Assembly (NCBI GenBank): GCA_004193595.1
Contig: RPGQ01000015.1
Coordinates: 62,001-126,000 of the forward strand
Direction: 5' to 3'
Length of the DNA: 64,000 nucleotides
Source: Desulfobacteraceae bacterium Eth-SRB2
GTDB taxonomy: Bacteria > Desulfobacterota > Desulfobacteria > Desulfobacterales > UBA11574
Shown in pieces: positions 38,182 through 47,641 of the stretch; within the stretch, counting starts at the first letter, position 1, and each line of letters starts with the position of its first letter. The position numbers and the translations under genes are program-made. The notes beneath the pieces are model-generated. The model did not search any database. It saw only the letters and a list, made by a program, of their open reading frames with translations, and was not told where the DNA came from.

Positions 38182-39618
38182 ATGGTGCTTGAATTACGAC
38201 AACAATTAAAATTAACTCAGCAGCTTATCATGACCCCCCAGCTGCAAATGGCTATCAAGCTTTTGCAGTTAACGCGGCTTGAGCTTTTAAACGCGGTTAA
38301 CCAGGAACTCGAAGAGAATCCCACGCTGGAAGAAGAAGTCCAGGAGATTAGTGTTGAAGAGCAGCTTGCTAAGGAGACTGAGGAAAAGGCTGCTGACCCG
38401 CCCGATGCAAAAGAGGTCACAATAGAAGAAAATATCCGCGATGATATGGACTGGAGCAATTATATTGATGAATACAGTTCATCGGGTAAGACACATTCCG
38501 AAACCGAAAAAAAGGAGTCGCCGAATTTCGAATCGTTTGTGGCACGAAAGGAATCTTTGCGCGAACATCTGCTTTGGCAGTTGTTGATGACATCACCCAC
38601 CGAAGACGAAGAGAAAATCGGAAGCATTATTGCCGGCAACCTTAATAGAGACGGTTATCTTGATGCCTCTGTTGAAGACATTGTCCGGATGAGCGGGATG
38701 TATCCTGAAAAGGTTGAAGAAATTCTATTGCTGATGCAAACATTTGATCCAATAGGGGTATGTGCAAGGGATCTCGGTGAATGTCTGCTTATTCAGGCAA
38801 GACATTTTGATCTTGACGCCACCCTGGTGACCCAAATCATTAAACAGCATCTCAATCACCTCGAAAATAAAAATTACAGGGCCATCGCCAAGTCTTTAAA
38901 AGCAAATATCGAAGATATTATTAGTGCCATCAATATTATCAAAGGCTTGGAGCCAAGGCCGGGACTGCCGTTCTCAGATGAAGAAGCCCAATATATTAAT
39001 CCCGATGTTTTTGTATACAAAGTTGAAAATGAGTTCATCATCTGGGTAAACGACGACGGTATGCCGAGACTGCATGTCAACAATTTTTATAAAAATGCAA
39101 TTAGGGACGACAAAAGGTTTTCAAACGAAGCAAAGGATTACGTACAGGAAAAGATACGTTCCGCAACATGGCTGATCCGGAGCATTCATCAACGTCAAAA
39201 AACCATCTACAGGGTAATGGAAAGTATATTGAAATTCCAGTTGGGTTTTTTTGAAAAGGGGATCTCATACTTGAAACCCATGGTGTTAAGAGATGTCGCA
39301 GAAGATATCGGGATGCACGAATCGACAATCAGCAGGGTTACAACCAATAAATATGCCCATACACCTCGGGGTATTTTTGAGTTGAAATATTTTTTTAACA
39401 GTTCTATTCACCGTTTCAATGGCGAAGCCATAGCTTCTGCCAGTGTCCAGGATAAGATAAGACAAATCATTGAAAGTGAAGATCCAAAAAGACCGTATAG
39501 CGATGATAAAATATCACAACTTTTAAAGGAGGAAAATATCAGTATCGCTCGCAGAACCGTAGCAAAGTATCGTGAGATAATGAGAGTACTTCCATCGAAC
39601 AAACGCAAACAATTCTAG
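38182..39618 (+). CDS. rpoN: RNA polymerase sigma-54 factor
   Basis: Region I (LRQQLKLTQQLIMTPQLQMA, QELEENPTLEEE) interacts with enhancer-binding proteins. The core-binding domain is central. The C-terminal part has the HTH (DIGMHESTISRVTTNKYAHT) and the RpoN box ARRTVAKYREIMRVLPS, which reads the -24 element. At 478 residues it is full length. It starts 1 bp after the lptB stop. The lptB-rpoN-hpf-ptsN-rapZ order is the classic proteobacterial arrangement. Confidence 0.97.
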   Translation: MVLELRQQLKLTQQLIMTPQLQMAIKLLQLTRLELLNAVNQELEENPTLEEEVQEISVEEQLAKETEEKAADPPDAKEVTIEENIRDDMDWSNYIDEYSSSGKTHSETEKKESPNFESFVARKESLREHLLWQLLMTSPTEDEEKIGSIIAGNLNRDGYLDASVEDIVRMSGMYPEKVEEILLLMQTFDPIGVCARDLGECLLIQARHFDLDATLVTQIIKQHLNHLENKNYRAIAKSLKANIEDIISAINIIKGLEPRPGLPFSDEEAQYINPDVFVYKVENEFIIWVNDDGMPRLHVNNFYKNAIRDDKRFSNEAKDYVQEKIRSATWLIRSIHQRQKTIYRVMESILKFQLGFFEKGISYLKPMVLRDVAEDIGMHESTISRVTTNKYAHTPRGIFELKYFFNSSIHRFNGEAIASASVQDKIRQIIESEDPKRPYSDDKISQLLKEENISIARRTVAKYREIMRVLPSNKRKQF

Positions 39619-39631
39619 GGAGGTCTTAAGT

Positions 39632-40165
39632 ATGCAGACATCTGTAACCTTTAAGAATCTTGATCCTTCTGAAAATTTAAAATCGTACGTTGGCGACAAA
39701 CTTGATCGTTTTGATAAATATCTATATAACCCGGCGGAAGCAAACGTTGTACTTTCGGTTGAAAAGTTCCGCCATATGGCTGAAATCAATATAATCGGCG
39801 ACAGGCTCAACATATACGGTAAAGAAGTAACCGAAGACATGTATTCTGCCATTGACATGGTTCTTGACAAGATAGAAAAACAGATAAAAAAGAATAAAGA
39901 AAAAGTCAGAAAACACAGAAATGTGGCCAAAGCCAGAGCAAAAGATATTATTGCTGAAGACACATTACATTTGGATGAAGAAGCTACAGTAAAGATCAGG
40001 GTTAGTGGTATCGAATATAAACCCATGGATGTGGAAGAAGCAATCTTGCAGATGGACCTTGTGTCTAACAATTTTCTGGTGTTTACTAATGCCAGGACGG
40101 ATCAGGTAAACGTACTTTATCGGCGCAAGGACGGCGACTACGGCTTAATTCAGCCGAGAATCTAA
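39632..40165 (+). CDS. hpf: Ribosome hibernation promoting factor, long form
   Basis: The N-terminal S30AE domain (MQTSVTFKNLDPSENLKSYV, HMAEINIIGDRLNIYGKEVT) and a C-terminal dimerisation domain (YKPMDVEEAILQMDLVSNNF and LVFTNARTDQVNVLYRRKDG) make a 177-residue long HPF. It dimerises ribosomes into 100S particles in stationary phase or starvation. It lies 13 bp after rpoN with AGGGAGG upstream. Confidence 0.95.
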   Translation: MQTSVTFKNLDPSENLKSYVGDKLDRFDKYLYNPAEANVVLSVEKFRHMAEINIIGDRLNIYGKEVTEDMYSAIDMVLDKIEKQIKKNKEKVRKHRNVAKARAKDIIAEDTLHLDEEATVKIRVSGIEYKPMDVEEAILQMDLVSNNFLVFTNARTDQVNVLYRRKDGDYGLIQPRI

Positions 40166-40314
40166 TTTATAATCAAGTCCGTTGGTTTGGCCCATCCTGC
40201 TATATAGCCGGGAAGTGTTGGGATACGGGTCTGATGACAATAATAGGTTGCCGTTAAAAAAATATATTTTAAGACGTTGTAAAATTTACAAGACGTTTGG
40301 ATAGTGAATATTAA

Positions 40315-40776
40315 ATGAAAATCCTTGATGTTTTACTAAAAGAAGCAATCCTTACTGATCTGAAATCAATAGATAAAAAAGGTGTTCTTGAAGAACTCGT
40401 AACCCCTGTAGCCCGTATTTCCGGCATGAATCATGAGTATCTTGTAAAAGTGCTAATGGAACGAGAACAACTCGGAAGTACCGGCATTGGTGAAGGAGTC
40501 GGAATTCCGCATGGCAAGGTAAAAGATCTTGAATCACTGGTACTCGGTTTTGGTCTGAGCCGGAAGGGAATCGATTTTGAATCCATGGACGGGCTTCCAA
40601 CCCATATCTTTTTCCTCCTTATAACCCCTGAAAATTCCACAGGTCTTCATTTAAAGCTGCTTGCTCGAATTTCAAGGATTTTAAAAAATGACCATTTCAG
40701 ACAAAAGCTGTTACATGCTCTTAGCAGAGATGAGATTTATTCCATTATTAAAAAAGAGGAGGAGGAAGAATTATAA
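40315..40776 (+). CDS. ptsN: Nitrogen PTS EIIA component
   Basis: The EIIA-fructose/Ntr fold has its active His in GIGEGVGIPHGKVKDLESL (about residue 66). At 153 residues it is full length. PtsN is a regulatory phosphocarrier that tunes potassium, nitrogen and sigma-54 linked functions rather than importing sugar. It sits between hpf and rapZ as in many proteobacteria. Confidence 0.95.
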   Translation: MKILDVLLKEAILTDLKSIDKKGVLEELVTPVARISGMNHEYLVKVLMEREQLGSTGIGEGVGIPHGKVKDLESLVLGFGLSRKGIDFESMDGLPTHIFFLLITPENSTGLHLKLLARISRILKNDHFRQKLLHALSRDEIYSIIKKEEEEEL

Positions 40777-40795
40777 ACCCGAACGTTGATAAAAA

Positions 40796-41659
40796 GTGAA
40801 AAAGTTAAAAATAATCATCATTACAGGACATTCGGGTTCCGGGAAGAGTACTGCAATATCAGCATTTGAAGACGCAGGTTTCTATTGTGTCGACAACATG
40901 CCGGTAGCGCTTCTTCCCAAGTTTTTAGAACTGCCGATTGAAAGCGATTTCGAAATTGCGGGGCTGGCATTTGTGATGGATTTGCGCGAAAAAAGCTTTC
41001 TTTCTATGTATTCGTTAGTTTTTGATTCTTTAAAGAAAAAAGGATATCAATTCAAAATCCTTTTTTTAGAGGCTGACGAAGAAACTCTGCTTAAGCGTTA
41101 CAGCCAGACACGGAGACATCATCCCCTGTCTAAGGACAAAAGTCTTCTGGAAGGAATACGCATTGAACAGGAGCAGTTAAAAGACCTGAAAATTTCCGCC
41201 GATAAAATTATCGATACTTCCCGTTACAATGTCCATAACTTAAAGTCCGTAATCAATTATATCGCGCAACAAAGTAAAAGTTTTGCGCCCATGAAAATAA
41301 ACATTCTGTCGTTCGGTTTTAAATACGGCACCCCGCACGATGCCAGCCTGATTATGGATGTTCGGTTTCTTGCGAATCCATATTTTGTACCTGAACTTAA
41401 AGCATTAAACGGAAAAAGTGCGGACATTAAAAATTATGTCTTAAACAACGATGAGGCCCGCAGGTTTTTTAAAAAATATCTGGACCTGCTTGACTATTTA
41501 ATCCCGTTGTATGAAAAAGAGGGTAAATCTTATTTAACCATCGCAGTCGGATGCACCGGAGGCCGTCATCGCTCGGTAAGCATTACCGAAGCAATATTCG
41601 AACATATAAAAAAACCCGGAAGGCAAATCATAATCACACATCGTGACATCAATCTTTAG
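40796..41659 (+). CDS. rapZ: RNase adaptor RapZ
   Basis: Walker A is GHSGSGKSTAISAFED near the N-terminus, and the conserved segments YCVDNMPVALLP, LSFGFKYGTP and VGCTGGRHRSV are present. RapZ is a nucleotide-binding protein that in E. coli directs RNase E to the small RNA GlmZ and so controls GlmS. Outside enterics its role is less clear. The start is GTG. It lies 19 bp after ptsN. Confidence 0.95.
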   Translation: MKKLKIIIITGHSGSGKSTAISAFEDAGFYCVDNMPVALLPKFLELPIESDFEIAGLAFVMDLREKSFLSMYSLVFDSLKKKGYQFKILFLEADEETLLKRYSQTRRHHPLSKDKSLLEGIRIEQEQLKDLKISADKIIDTSRYNVHNLKSVINYIAQQSKSFAPMKINILSFGFKYGTPHDASLIMDVRFLANPYFVPELKALNGKSADIKNYVLNNDEARRFFKKYLDLLDYLIPLYEKEGKSYLTIAVGCTGGRHRSVSITEAIFEHIKKPGRQIIITHRDINL

Positions 41660-41677
41660 AAGGTTTGAAGGAGCATT

Positions 41678-42091
41678 ATGATAGGCATTGTTATTGTAAC
41701 ACACAGTCAGCTTGGAGATGCACTCATTGACGCTGCTGAATTCATTTTAGGAAATCGACCCGATACCATGGTACCGGTTTCCATAAATTTGAAAGAAAAT
41801 GTTGACAAACTGCGCAAGAAAATTGCCGAAGCCATTAAACAGGTGGATAATAAAAAAGGGGTGCTTATCCTTACAGATATGTTCGGTGGGACACCTTCAA
41901 ATTTAAGTTATTCATTCCTTGAAGAAGGAAAAGTGGAAGTCATATCCGGCGTTAATCTCCCTATTTTGATCAAGGCTGTGGATATTCAAAAAGATATGGA
42001 ACTCAGCGAACTCGCTCAACACCTTGAAGCTTTTGGGAAAAAGAGTATTTCGCTGGCAAGCGGGATTTTAAAAGGAAATAAACGGAAATAA
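41678..42091 (+). CDS. PTS EIIA component, mannose family
   Basis: The 137-residue EIIA-Man domain has the phosphorylated His in IVIVTHSQLGDALIDAAE and the following DMFGGTPSNLS motif. Deltaproteobacteria often keep such EIIA proteins next to rapZ as part of a regulatory PTS; whether sugar permeases exist elsewhere cannot be seen here. AAGGAGC precedes the ATG, 18 bp after rapZ. Confidence 0.92.
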   Translation: MIGIVIVTHSQLGDALIDAAEFILGNRPDTMVPVSINLKENVDKLRKKIAEAIKQVDNKKGVLILTDMFGGTPSNLSYSFLEEGKVEVISGVNLPILIKAVDIQKDMELSELAQHLEAFGKKSISLASGILKGNKRK

Positions 42092-42123
42092 ACGGATACA
42101 ACGATAAACATAAAGGAGACATT

Positions 42124-43128
42124 ATGAGCATAAAAGTGGGTATAAACGGTTTCGGAAGGATAGGACGCCTGGTTTTCAGGGCTTTGATCGACCATGCTGA
42201 ACTGGAAACCGTCGGGATTAATGATCTCATGGATTCAGCCACAATGGCTCATCTTCTTAAATATGATTCCGTTCACGGCAAGCTTGATTTGGAAGTAACC
42301 GGCAAAGACGGTTCCATTGAAGTCGGCGGGAAATCCATTACCGTTACCTCCATTAAAGATCCGGATAGCCTTGAATGGAAAAACCTGGGCGTTGACATTG
42401 TTGCAGAATGCACCGGCCTTTTCAGAGACCATGAAAGCGCATCAAAACATCTTTCCGCCGGTGCACGAAAAGTCATAATATCCGCGCCTGCCCAAGAACC
42501 CGATGTTACCATCGTCATGGGGGTCAACTCAAACCAGTATGACCCCAGAAATCACCACATCATATCAAATGCATCCTGTACCACCAACTGTCTTGCACCC
42601 ATAGCCAAGGTACTCCTTGAAAACTTCGGAATCAGGAGTGGCCTGATGACAACCATACATTCTTACACAGGGGACCAGCGCCTCCTGGATTTTCCTCACA
42701 AAGATCTGAGAAGGGCCAGAGCGGCAGCAATGTCAATGATTCCCACGACCACAGGTGCAGCCAAGGCCGTTGCTTTGGTGCTGCCGGAGCTGTCCGGAAA
42801 GTTAAACGGGCTCGCCATTCGCGTCCCCACACCCAATGTATCTATTGTCGATTTTGTTGCAACTTTGGAAAAGTCAGGTATCACGGTCACGGATGTAAAC
42901 GCCGCCCTTAAAGAGGCTTCAGAAAAATCCCTTGCCGGCATTCTTGGATATAGCGATCTTCCACTGGTATCTGCTGATTATAATGGATCACCATTATCAT
43001 CTATTGTCGATGGGATGACCACCTACACCGTCGGCGACATGGTCAAAGTGCTGTCCTGGTACGATAATGAAACCGGATATTCAAACAGGATGGTTGATCT
43101 TGCAGCCATGATCGCTTCACAGTTATAG
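42124..43128 (+). CDS. gap: Glyceraldehyde-3-phosphate dehydrogenase, type I
   Basis: The NAD-binding start IKVGINGFGRIGRLVFRA, catalytic Cys in SNASCTTNCLAPIAKVL, HSYTGDQRLLDFPHKDLRRA and SWYDNETGYSNRMVDL define a 334-residue GAPDH. It oxidises glyceraldehyde-3-phosphate with phosphate in glycolysis/gluconeogenesis. AAGGAGAC precedes the ATG. tpiA follows after 107 bp. Confidence 0.97.
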   Translation: MSIKVGINGFGRIGRLVFRALIDHAELETVGINDLMDSATMAHLLKYDSVHGKLDLEVTGKDGSIEVGGKSITVTSIKDPDSLEWKNLGVDIVAECTGLFRDHESASKHLSAGARKVIISAPAQEPDVTIVMGVNSNQYDPRNHHIISNASCTTNCLAPIAKVLLENFGIRSGLMTTIHSYTGDQRLLDFPHKDLRRARAAAMSMIPTTTGAAKAVALVLPELSGKLNGLAIRVPTPNVSIVDFVATLEKSGITVTDVNAALKEASEKSLAGILGYSDLPLVSADYNGSPLSSIVDGMTTYTVGDMVKVLSWYDNETGYSNRMVDLAAMIASQL

Positions 43129-43235
43129 GTACAAATTGAAGATTTTCTATTGAAAATTGAAAATTAATAACGGCGTTCGACCCTTAAATAGTCAATCTTC
43201 AATATTCAATTTTCAATCTCAAAGGGGATGAATAG

Positions 43236-43997
43236 ATGAATAACCGCACACCACTTATCGCCGGAAACTGGAAAATGTTTAAAACCGGTATCGAGGCTGT
43301 TAAAACTGCCGCAAGGCTTGTAAAACTCGTGGCCGGAACCACGGATATCGACGTGATGATTGCGCCACCGTTTACAGCACTCGCACCGGTATCTGACATT
43401 GTCAGAGGGAGCTGTGTTTCGCTGGGCGCACAAAATCTATTTTGGGAAGCCCAAGGAGCCTTTACCGGCGAAATATCACCTGTCATGTTGGTATCGGCAG
43501 GATGCAAATATGTTATTATCGGCCATTCCGAACGTCGCCAATATTTCAACGAAACCGACGAGACCGTCAATAAAAGAATGCAGGCCGCCGTTAATAATGA
43601 TCTAATACCGGTGATGTGCGTTGGAGAATCCGAAAAAGAACGGGAATCAAAAGATACGTTTTCCATACTTGACAAACAGGTAAAAAAGGGGTTAGAGGGA
43701 TTTTCTTCGGATGATTTGGAAAGGCTGGTTATCGCATATGAACCGGTCTGGGCTATCGGAACCGGCAAAACCGCGACTTCCCATCAGGCTCAGGAGGTTC
43801 ATCAGTTTTTACGCTCTGTGCTTGAAAAAAATTTCGGGAATATGCTTGCCAAATCTATTAGAATACTGTATGGGGGCAGTGTTAAACCGAACAATATCGC
43901 AGAACTCATGACAATGCCTGATGTTGATGGAGCCCTTGTGGGCGGCGCAAGCCTCGATCCTGAGATATTCAGCAAAATCGTTCAGTTTAAAAAATAA
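43236..43997 (+). CDS. tpiA: Triosephosphate isomerase
   Basis: The 253-residue TIM barrel has substrate loop start AGNWKMFKTG, catalytic His in IIGHSERRQYF, catalytic Glu in IAYEPVWAIGTGKTA and the phosphate loop YGGSVKPNN with VGGASLD. It interconverts DHAP and GAP. The secG gene begins 2 bp after the stop, a common gap-tpi-secG order. Confidence 0.97.
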   Translation: MNNRTPLIAGNWKMFKTGIEAVKTAARLVKLVAGTTDIDVMIAPPFTALAPVSDIVRGSCVSLGAQNLFWEAQGAFTGEISPVMLVSAGCKYVIIGHSERRQYFNETDETVNKRMQAAVNNDLIPVMCVGESEKERESKDTFSILDKQVKKGLEGFSSDDLERLVIAYEPVWAIGTGKTATSHQAQEVHQFLRSVLEKNFGNMLAKSIRILYGGSVKPNNIAELMTMPDVDGALVGGASLDPEIFSKIVQFKK

Positions 43998-43999
43998 TT

Positions 44000-44359
44000 A
44001 TGACAATATTTCTAATAATAATTCATGCAATCGTCTGTATTGCCCTTATTTTGATCGTCCTTTTGCAGACCGGAAAAGGTGCTGACATGGGCGCTGCCTT
44101 TGGAGGAGGCGCAAGTCAAACTCTTTTCGGGAGCACAGGCAGCTCAACGTTTTTGGGCAAAATGACAACCGTAGCGGCTGTCGTTTTTATGATAACTTCT
44201 CTGGGGCTGGCTTATATGTCCGGTCATAAGATGAAAAATTCAATTATGACGGACCCAAAAGCGCCCATAGAGCAGAAGGCTGCACCGGCGGAGCCTGAAA
44301 AAAGCGCTCCATCTGAGCCGGAAACCACACCGCCTGCAAAACCTGCTCAGGCCCAATAA
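44000..44359 (+). CDS. secG: Preprotein translocase subunit SecG
   Basis: Two membrane helices (IIHAIVCIALILIVLLQTG and VAAVVFMITSLGLAYM) flank the conserved loop GKGADMGAAFGGGASQTLFG. The C-terminal 35 residues are Pro/Ala/Glu-rich. SecG assists the SecYE channel. The stop lies about 80 bp before tRNA-Leu. Confidence 0.95.
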   Translation: MTIFLIIIHAIVCIALILIVLLQTGKGADMGAAFGGGASQTLFGSTGSSTFLGKMTTVAAVVFMITSLGLAYMSGHKMKNSIMTDPKAPIEQKAAPAEPEKSAPSEPETTPPAKPAQAQ

Positions 44360-44437
44360 GCTTTCAATAGCATTATTTTGCCAAACAGCTTTAAGCGGAT
44401 AAATACATGGCGGGTTTAGTTGACAATATTCAAATGT

Positions 44438-44523
44438 GCCGAAGTGGTGGAATTTGGTAGACACGCTATCTTGAGGGGGTAGTGGGTAACCCCGTGCCGG
44501 TTCAAGTCCGGCCTTCGGCACCA
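44438..44523 (+). tRNA. tRNA-Leu (anticodon GAG)
   Basis: The acceptor arms GCCGAAG and CTTCGGC pair, followed by discriminator A and an encoded CCA. The D-arm carries GGAATTTGGTAGAC, the anticodon stem-loop is CTATC TTGAGGG GGTAG (GAG), a long class II variable arm follows, and the T-loop is GTTCAAGTC. Its 3' end is the attachment site of the island on its right. Confidence 0.95.
44501..44523 (+). other. attL (3' end of tRNA-Leu)
   Basis: TTCAAGTCCGGCCTTCGGCA followed by CCA. It matches 62714-62736 at 21 of 23 positions. The integrase stop codon starts at the next base. Confidence 0.85.
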
Positions 44524-45690
44524 TCACAAAGAATTGGCTGCAATCTTAACAGGTTGCGGCTTTTCTGTTTCTGTAGGGTGCGTATGGGGTGCGTTTGGGT
44601 GCTGAGAGTCTAACAGGTTGACATGCCTGTTCTCATCGGTGCTTATCCATGATCCGTAAACGTCACAAGTGATGCTGATGGAACTATGCCCTGCCTGTTG
44701 ACTGACATAATACGGCGACACTCCGGCGCTGAGAAGATGCGTACAAAAGGCATGCCTAAGCCCATGCAACTTGATTTTCTTAACTTTTGCCTTTTTTAAA
44801 ATACGGAAATATTCACGCCGTATAAAGTTTTGCTCCATGATCTTTCCGTTATTCTGATGCACAAGCTCTGACACTTCCTTGAATCGGCCTTTCAGTTGTG
44901 ATTTTAATACATCCATAAACTGATCTGACATTTCCACTTTTCGGCTTTTACCGTTCTTTGGCCGGGTAAATCGGCCCCGCCTGTAGGATCTTCTTATCCA
45001 GATGAACCCGTTTTCAAGGTCAACGTCTCCCCACTTTAAAGCCAAAAGCTCCCCTAACCTCATACCGGTTCGTGACGCCATAAGGAAAAATGAATAATAC
45101 TGTGGAAAGTCTGATTTACAGGTATCAAGAAACTGATCAAGCTCCTATGTTGTGAAAACATCTTTTTCCGAAACGGTCTTCTTTTTGGCACCGTTCTTAG
45201 GAAACAGTCTTTTTGTAATACCGGAAGTCGGATTTGTTTTGATTATTTCCTCATCAAGCGCATAGTTCAACACCCCGGATATAACATCCTTGATCAACAA
45301 AACTCTTTTTTGGGATAGACCGCCGCTGAATTTTGACAGCAAAAGATCCCGAATGTCTCCCCTGGTAATTGAGTCAATCTTTTCCTTTTTAAATGCCGGC
45401 AACACATGACTACGCAAAACACTCTCGTATTCATCAAAAGTTGATTCTCTGAGATTAATCTTAACATAACCCTCAAGCCACTTTTCAGAATATTCTTTAA
45501 AAATGGGGACCGGCTTTTTTTCTTCAAAACCAAACTCCCCGAGCTGAAGCTTTGCCTCGATCTTACTGGCCACTTCTTGTGCTGCCTTTTTAGATCCTAC
45601 CTTTCTGGATGTTCTTTGCCCGTTATGGGTTACGAATACCCACCATGGCTTCCCCTTACCTTTAGTTTTCTGTCTGACTTTGACACCCAT
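44524..45690 (-). pseudogene. int: Tyrosine recombinase (phage integrase) with in-frame amber codon
   Basis: Two frames in the same phase are separated by one TAG at 45147-45145 (codon 182 of 388), with clean protein on both sides: KKKTVSEKDVFTT, stop, ELDQFLDTCKSDFPQYY. The N-terminal part has the Arm-binding and SAM-like core-binding domains. The C-terminal part keeps the catalytic set: Arg in TGMRLGELLAL, HGLRHAF, GHSSI and Tyr in CDVYGSW. It would integrate the island at the adjacent tRNA. The amber makes it inactive unless suppressed. The change looks recent because the rest is intact. Confidence 0.85.
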
Positions 45691-45826
45691 AGTTCCCCTT
45701 CAACTTTCCCCTATTGTATTTAACCCAGGAAGCCGGATAGGATTTCCGGTTTTCGCTGATCAGGCTATCCTGGGCTTTGGTTAATATTCAACGCGCATTC
45801 CCCGAGATCGTCGATTGTAGTGCCTC

Positions 45827-46663
45827 TCAGCGCTTAGTCCGTTTAAAATGCCTCATAGCTGCTCTCAACCTCTTCTCCATTTCAACACGATGGTTCAAAG
45901 AAACAGCATGGTGAGTGATATACCAGGTTAAGATGTTGAAAAATATCCAGAGATTTATAATCGGAAATCCATTATCGGTATAACCTTCTACTTTACGGGC
46001 CGTCCGCTCTTTAATTTCCTTTTTAGCCTTCTTGCCGAATTTCATGGTTCTCATAACATTGGAATAGCTTTTTTCAGTCAGCTTAAGCTCAGTCCATCTT
46101 TTCCATTGATTTGTTTGCAAATTGAACCGATTTAATGCAGTGGATACCTGCTTTTTGATGTCCATCTGTTCAAAATCGAAAACATGCCGTTTCCTGAAAT
46201 GAAGGTACTTCTCACCGACAACCAAGCCATTGGCACAAACAAATCTAAATGCTCCGATAAGTACGATAAAGGGCCATGTGATGTCATAGCTGTTGAACAA
46301 ATGGAGTTCAGGGTTAACCTTATCGCCCTTTTTTATTTCAACAGATTTTTTATAAAAGCGATAAGTTCTGCACATTCTACCGCCATCGTTATAAAACTCC
46401 GTGACGGTTTTATATTTGCCAAGTTCAAGATTCTCATCGATGGTGCTCTCAATCCGTTGAACCGCATCTTCATGCCGTATCAGCTTATAGTCCTTTGAGA
46501 CGATCGAGTACACTTTTCCAATTTCAGGATTTACGATCGCTTTATATTTATCTGCTCGCTGAAGATTTATTTCACCCCAAGAAACTGGAACCTCGCTCAC
46601 TTGTGGAAAGGGTGCTGCTGCTAAGATGCTTTTTTCTTGATCGTCAAAAAGTTCCATCTGCAT
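45827..46663 (-). CDS. DUF932 (phage/plasmid-like) protein
   Basis: The 278-residue protein resembles the DUF932 / TIGR03299 group carried by phages and plasmids: KAIVNPEIGKVYSIVSKDYK, YNDGGRMCRTYRFYK, SYDITWPFIVLIGAFRFVCANGL-like core, and a basic C-terminus. The family's role is unknown. AAAGGGGG precedes the ATG. A 12-bp inverted repeat lies upstream. It is transcribed away from the RHH/XRE pair, so the intergenic region probably contains a divergent control site. Confidence 0.75.
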   Translation of the reverse strand: MQMELFDDQEKSILAAAPFPQVSEVPVSWGEINLQRADKYKAIVNPEIGKVYSIVSKDYKLIRHEDAVQRIESTIDENLELGKYKTVTEFYNDGGRMCRTYRFYKKSVEIKKGDKVNPELHLFNSYDITWPFIVLIGAFRFVCANGLVVGEKYLHFRKRHVFDFEQMDIKKQVSTALNRFNLQTNQWKRWTELKLTEKSYSNVMRTMKFGKKAKKEIKERTARKVEGYTDNGFPIINLWIFFNILTWYITHHAVSLNHRVEMEKRLRAAMRHFKRTKR

Positions 46664-46696
46664 TTTATCCCCCTTTCAGATCCCATAAAAAACAAA

Positions 46697-46771
46697 AGCG
46701 CTTGAAGGTTTTCCCCGGCCCACAGTAATAAGCCGCCTATAACGTCACCGTTACAGGTTCCTTCAAGCGCT
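46697..46771. promoter_or_regulatory. 12-bp inverted repeat in divergent control region
   Basis: AGCGCTTGAAGG (46697-46708) and CCTTCAAGCGCT (46760-46771) are perfect complements separated by 51 bp, between the DUF932 gene and the two small regulator genes. They could be operator half-sites joined by looping, or the stem of a small RNA. The arms are too far apart for a simple terminator. Confidence 0.45.
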
Positions 46772-46899
46772 ATGTTTAATTTAGTTTTCATTTTACTGTG
46801 GTTTTGGCTATATAATACTACATATACATATATATATCATTATAGCAAAAGTCAAGCTTTTTTATTGCAATATATCTTTATGTATTTTATTAAAGCTAC

Positions 46900-47052
46900 A
46901 TGAACAAAAAACAGGTTACATTTCGCATTGACCCGGCCATTATAAAGAAAATAAAATTTCTTGCCGTTGAACAAGATAGATCACTTACCGACCTTTTTTT
47001 AGAAGCAATTCAAGACCTTCTCAAAAAGTACGGGAAAAAGGGCAAGAGATAA
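46900..47052 (+). CDS. Small ribbon-helix-helix protein
   Basis: The 50-codon frame begins MNKKQVTFRIDPAIIKKIKF and contains LAVEQDRSLTDLFLEAIQDL, then a Lys-rich tail. The beta strand plus two helices is the CopG/Arc-like RHH DNA-binding pattern. It is 13 bp upstream of the XRE gene. It probably regulates the island's divergent promoters or partitioning. Confidence 0.75.
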   Translation: MNKKQVTFRIDPAIIKKIKFLAVEQDRSLTDLFLEAIQDLLKKYGKKGKR

Positions 47053-47065
47053 GGGCCCCCTTTAT

Positions 47066-47377
47066 ATGACAGAACCTGAAGAAATCACCCTTGGGGACCG
47101 GATAAAATTCGTACGTGGCTCACTTTCAAAAGTCGAATTTGCCAGAGCATTAGGCATTAACAGAAATACACTTCGGCGATGGGAAACCAATAAACTCTTA
47201 CCAAATTTTGAAAGACTTCAGAAAATCCACAAAACATTTAAGGTAAATATTAACTGGCTTCTGTCAGGCGAGGGCAAACCTTATCTCAAACGATTAAAGC
47301 ATCCACCAGATATTGAAAACAGGATTATCAAATTAGAGTCCAGAATAACGGCTTTGGAAAAGAAGGCCAAAAAATAA
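47066..47377 (+). CDS. XRE-family transcriptional regulator
   Basis: The N-terminal HTH_3 domain is LGDRIKFVRGSLSKVEFARA followed by LGINRNTLRRWETNKLLPNF. The segment VNINWLLSGEGKPYL is common in phage-type repressors, and a short coiled coil ends the 103-residue protein. It is a plausible repressor of island genes, sitting by the divergent control region. Confidence 0.88.
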   Translation: MTEPEEITLGDRIKFVRGSLSKVEFARALGINRNTLRRWETNKLLPNFERLQKIHKTFKVNINWLLSGEGKPYLKRLKHPPDIENRIIKLESRITALEKKAKK

Positions 47378-47641
47378 GCTTTAACCGAAAGATTGCCATG
47401 ACCTGAATATCAATATTTAATTCTTACAAAAGAATTGCATGATATCTGTAAGAAGATAGAATTTTGAATACTAGCAAGAAATATCAGGTTTTGAAAAGCC
47501 TGGTTTTTACGGGACACTCTCAATATATCACAACTTGACACCTTCTAAACAAATGGCAATATTCTCAATATAAATGCAGATTAGGTTGGATGCGTTTTGT
47601 AGGATAGCCACATATACCAGTGTGCGTTAGAAGGGACCTCA

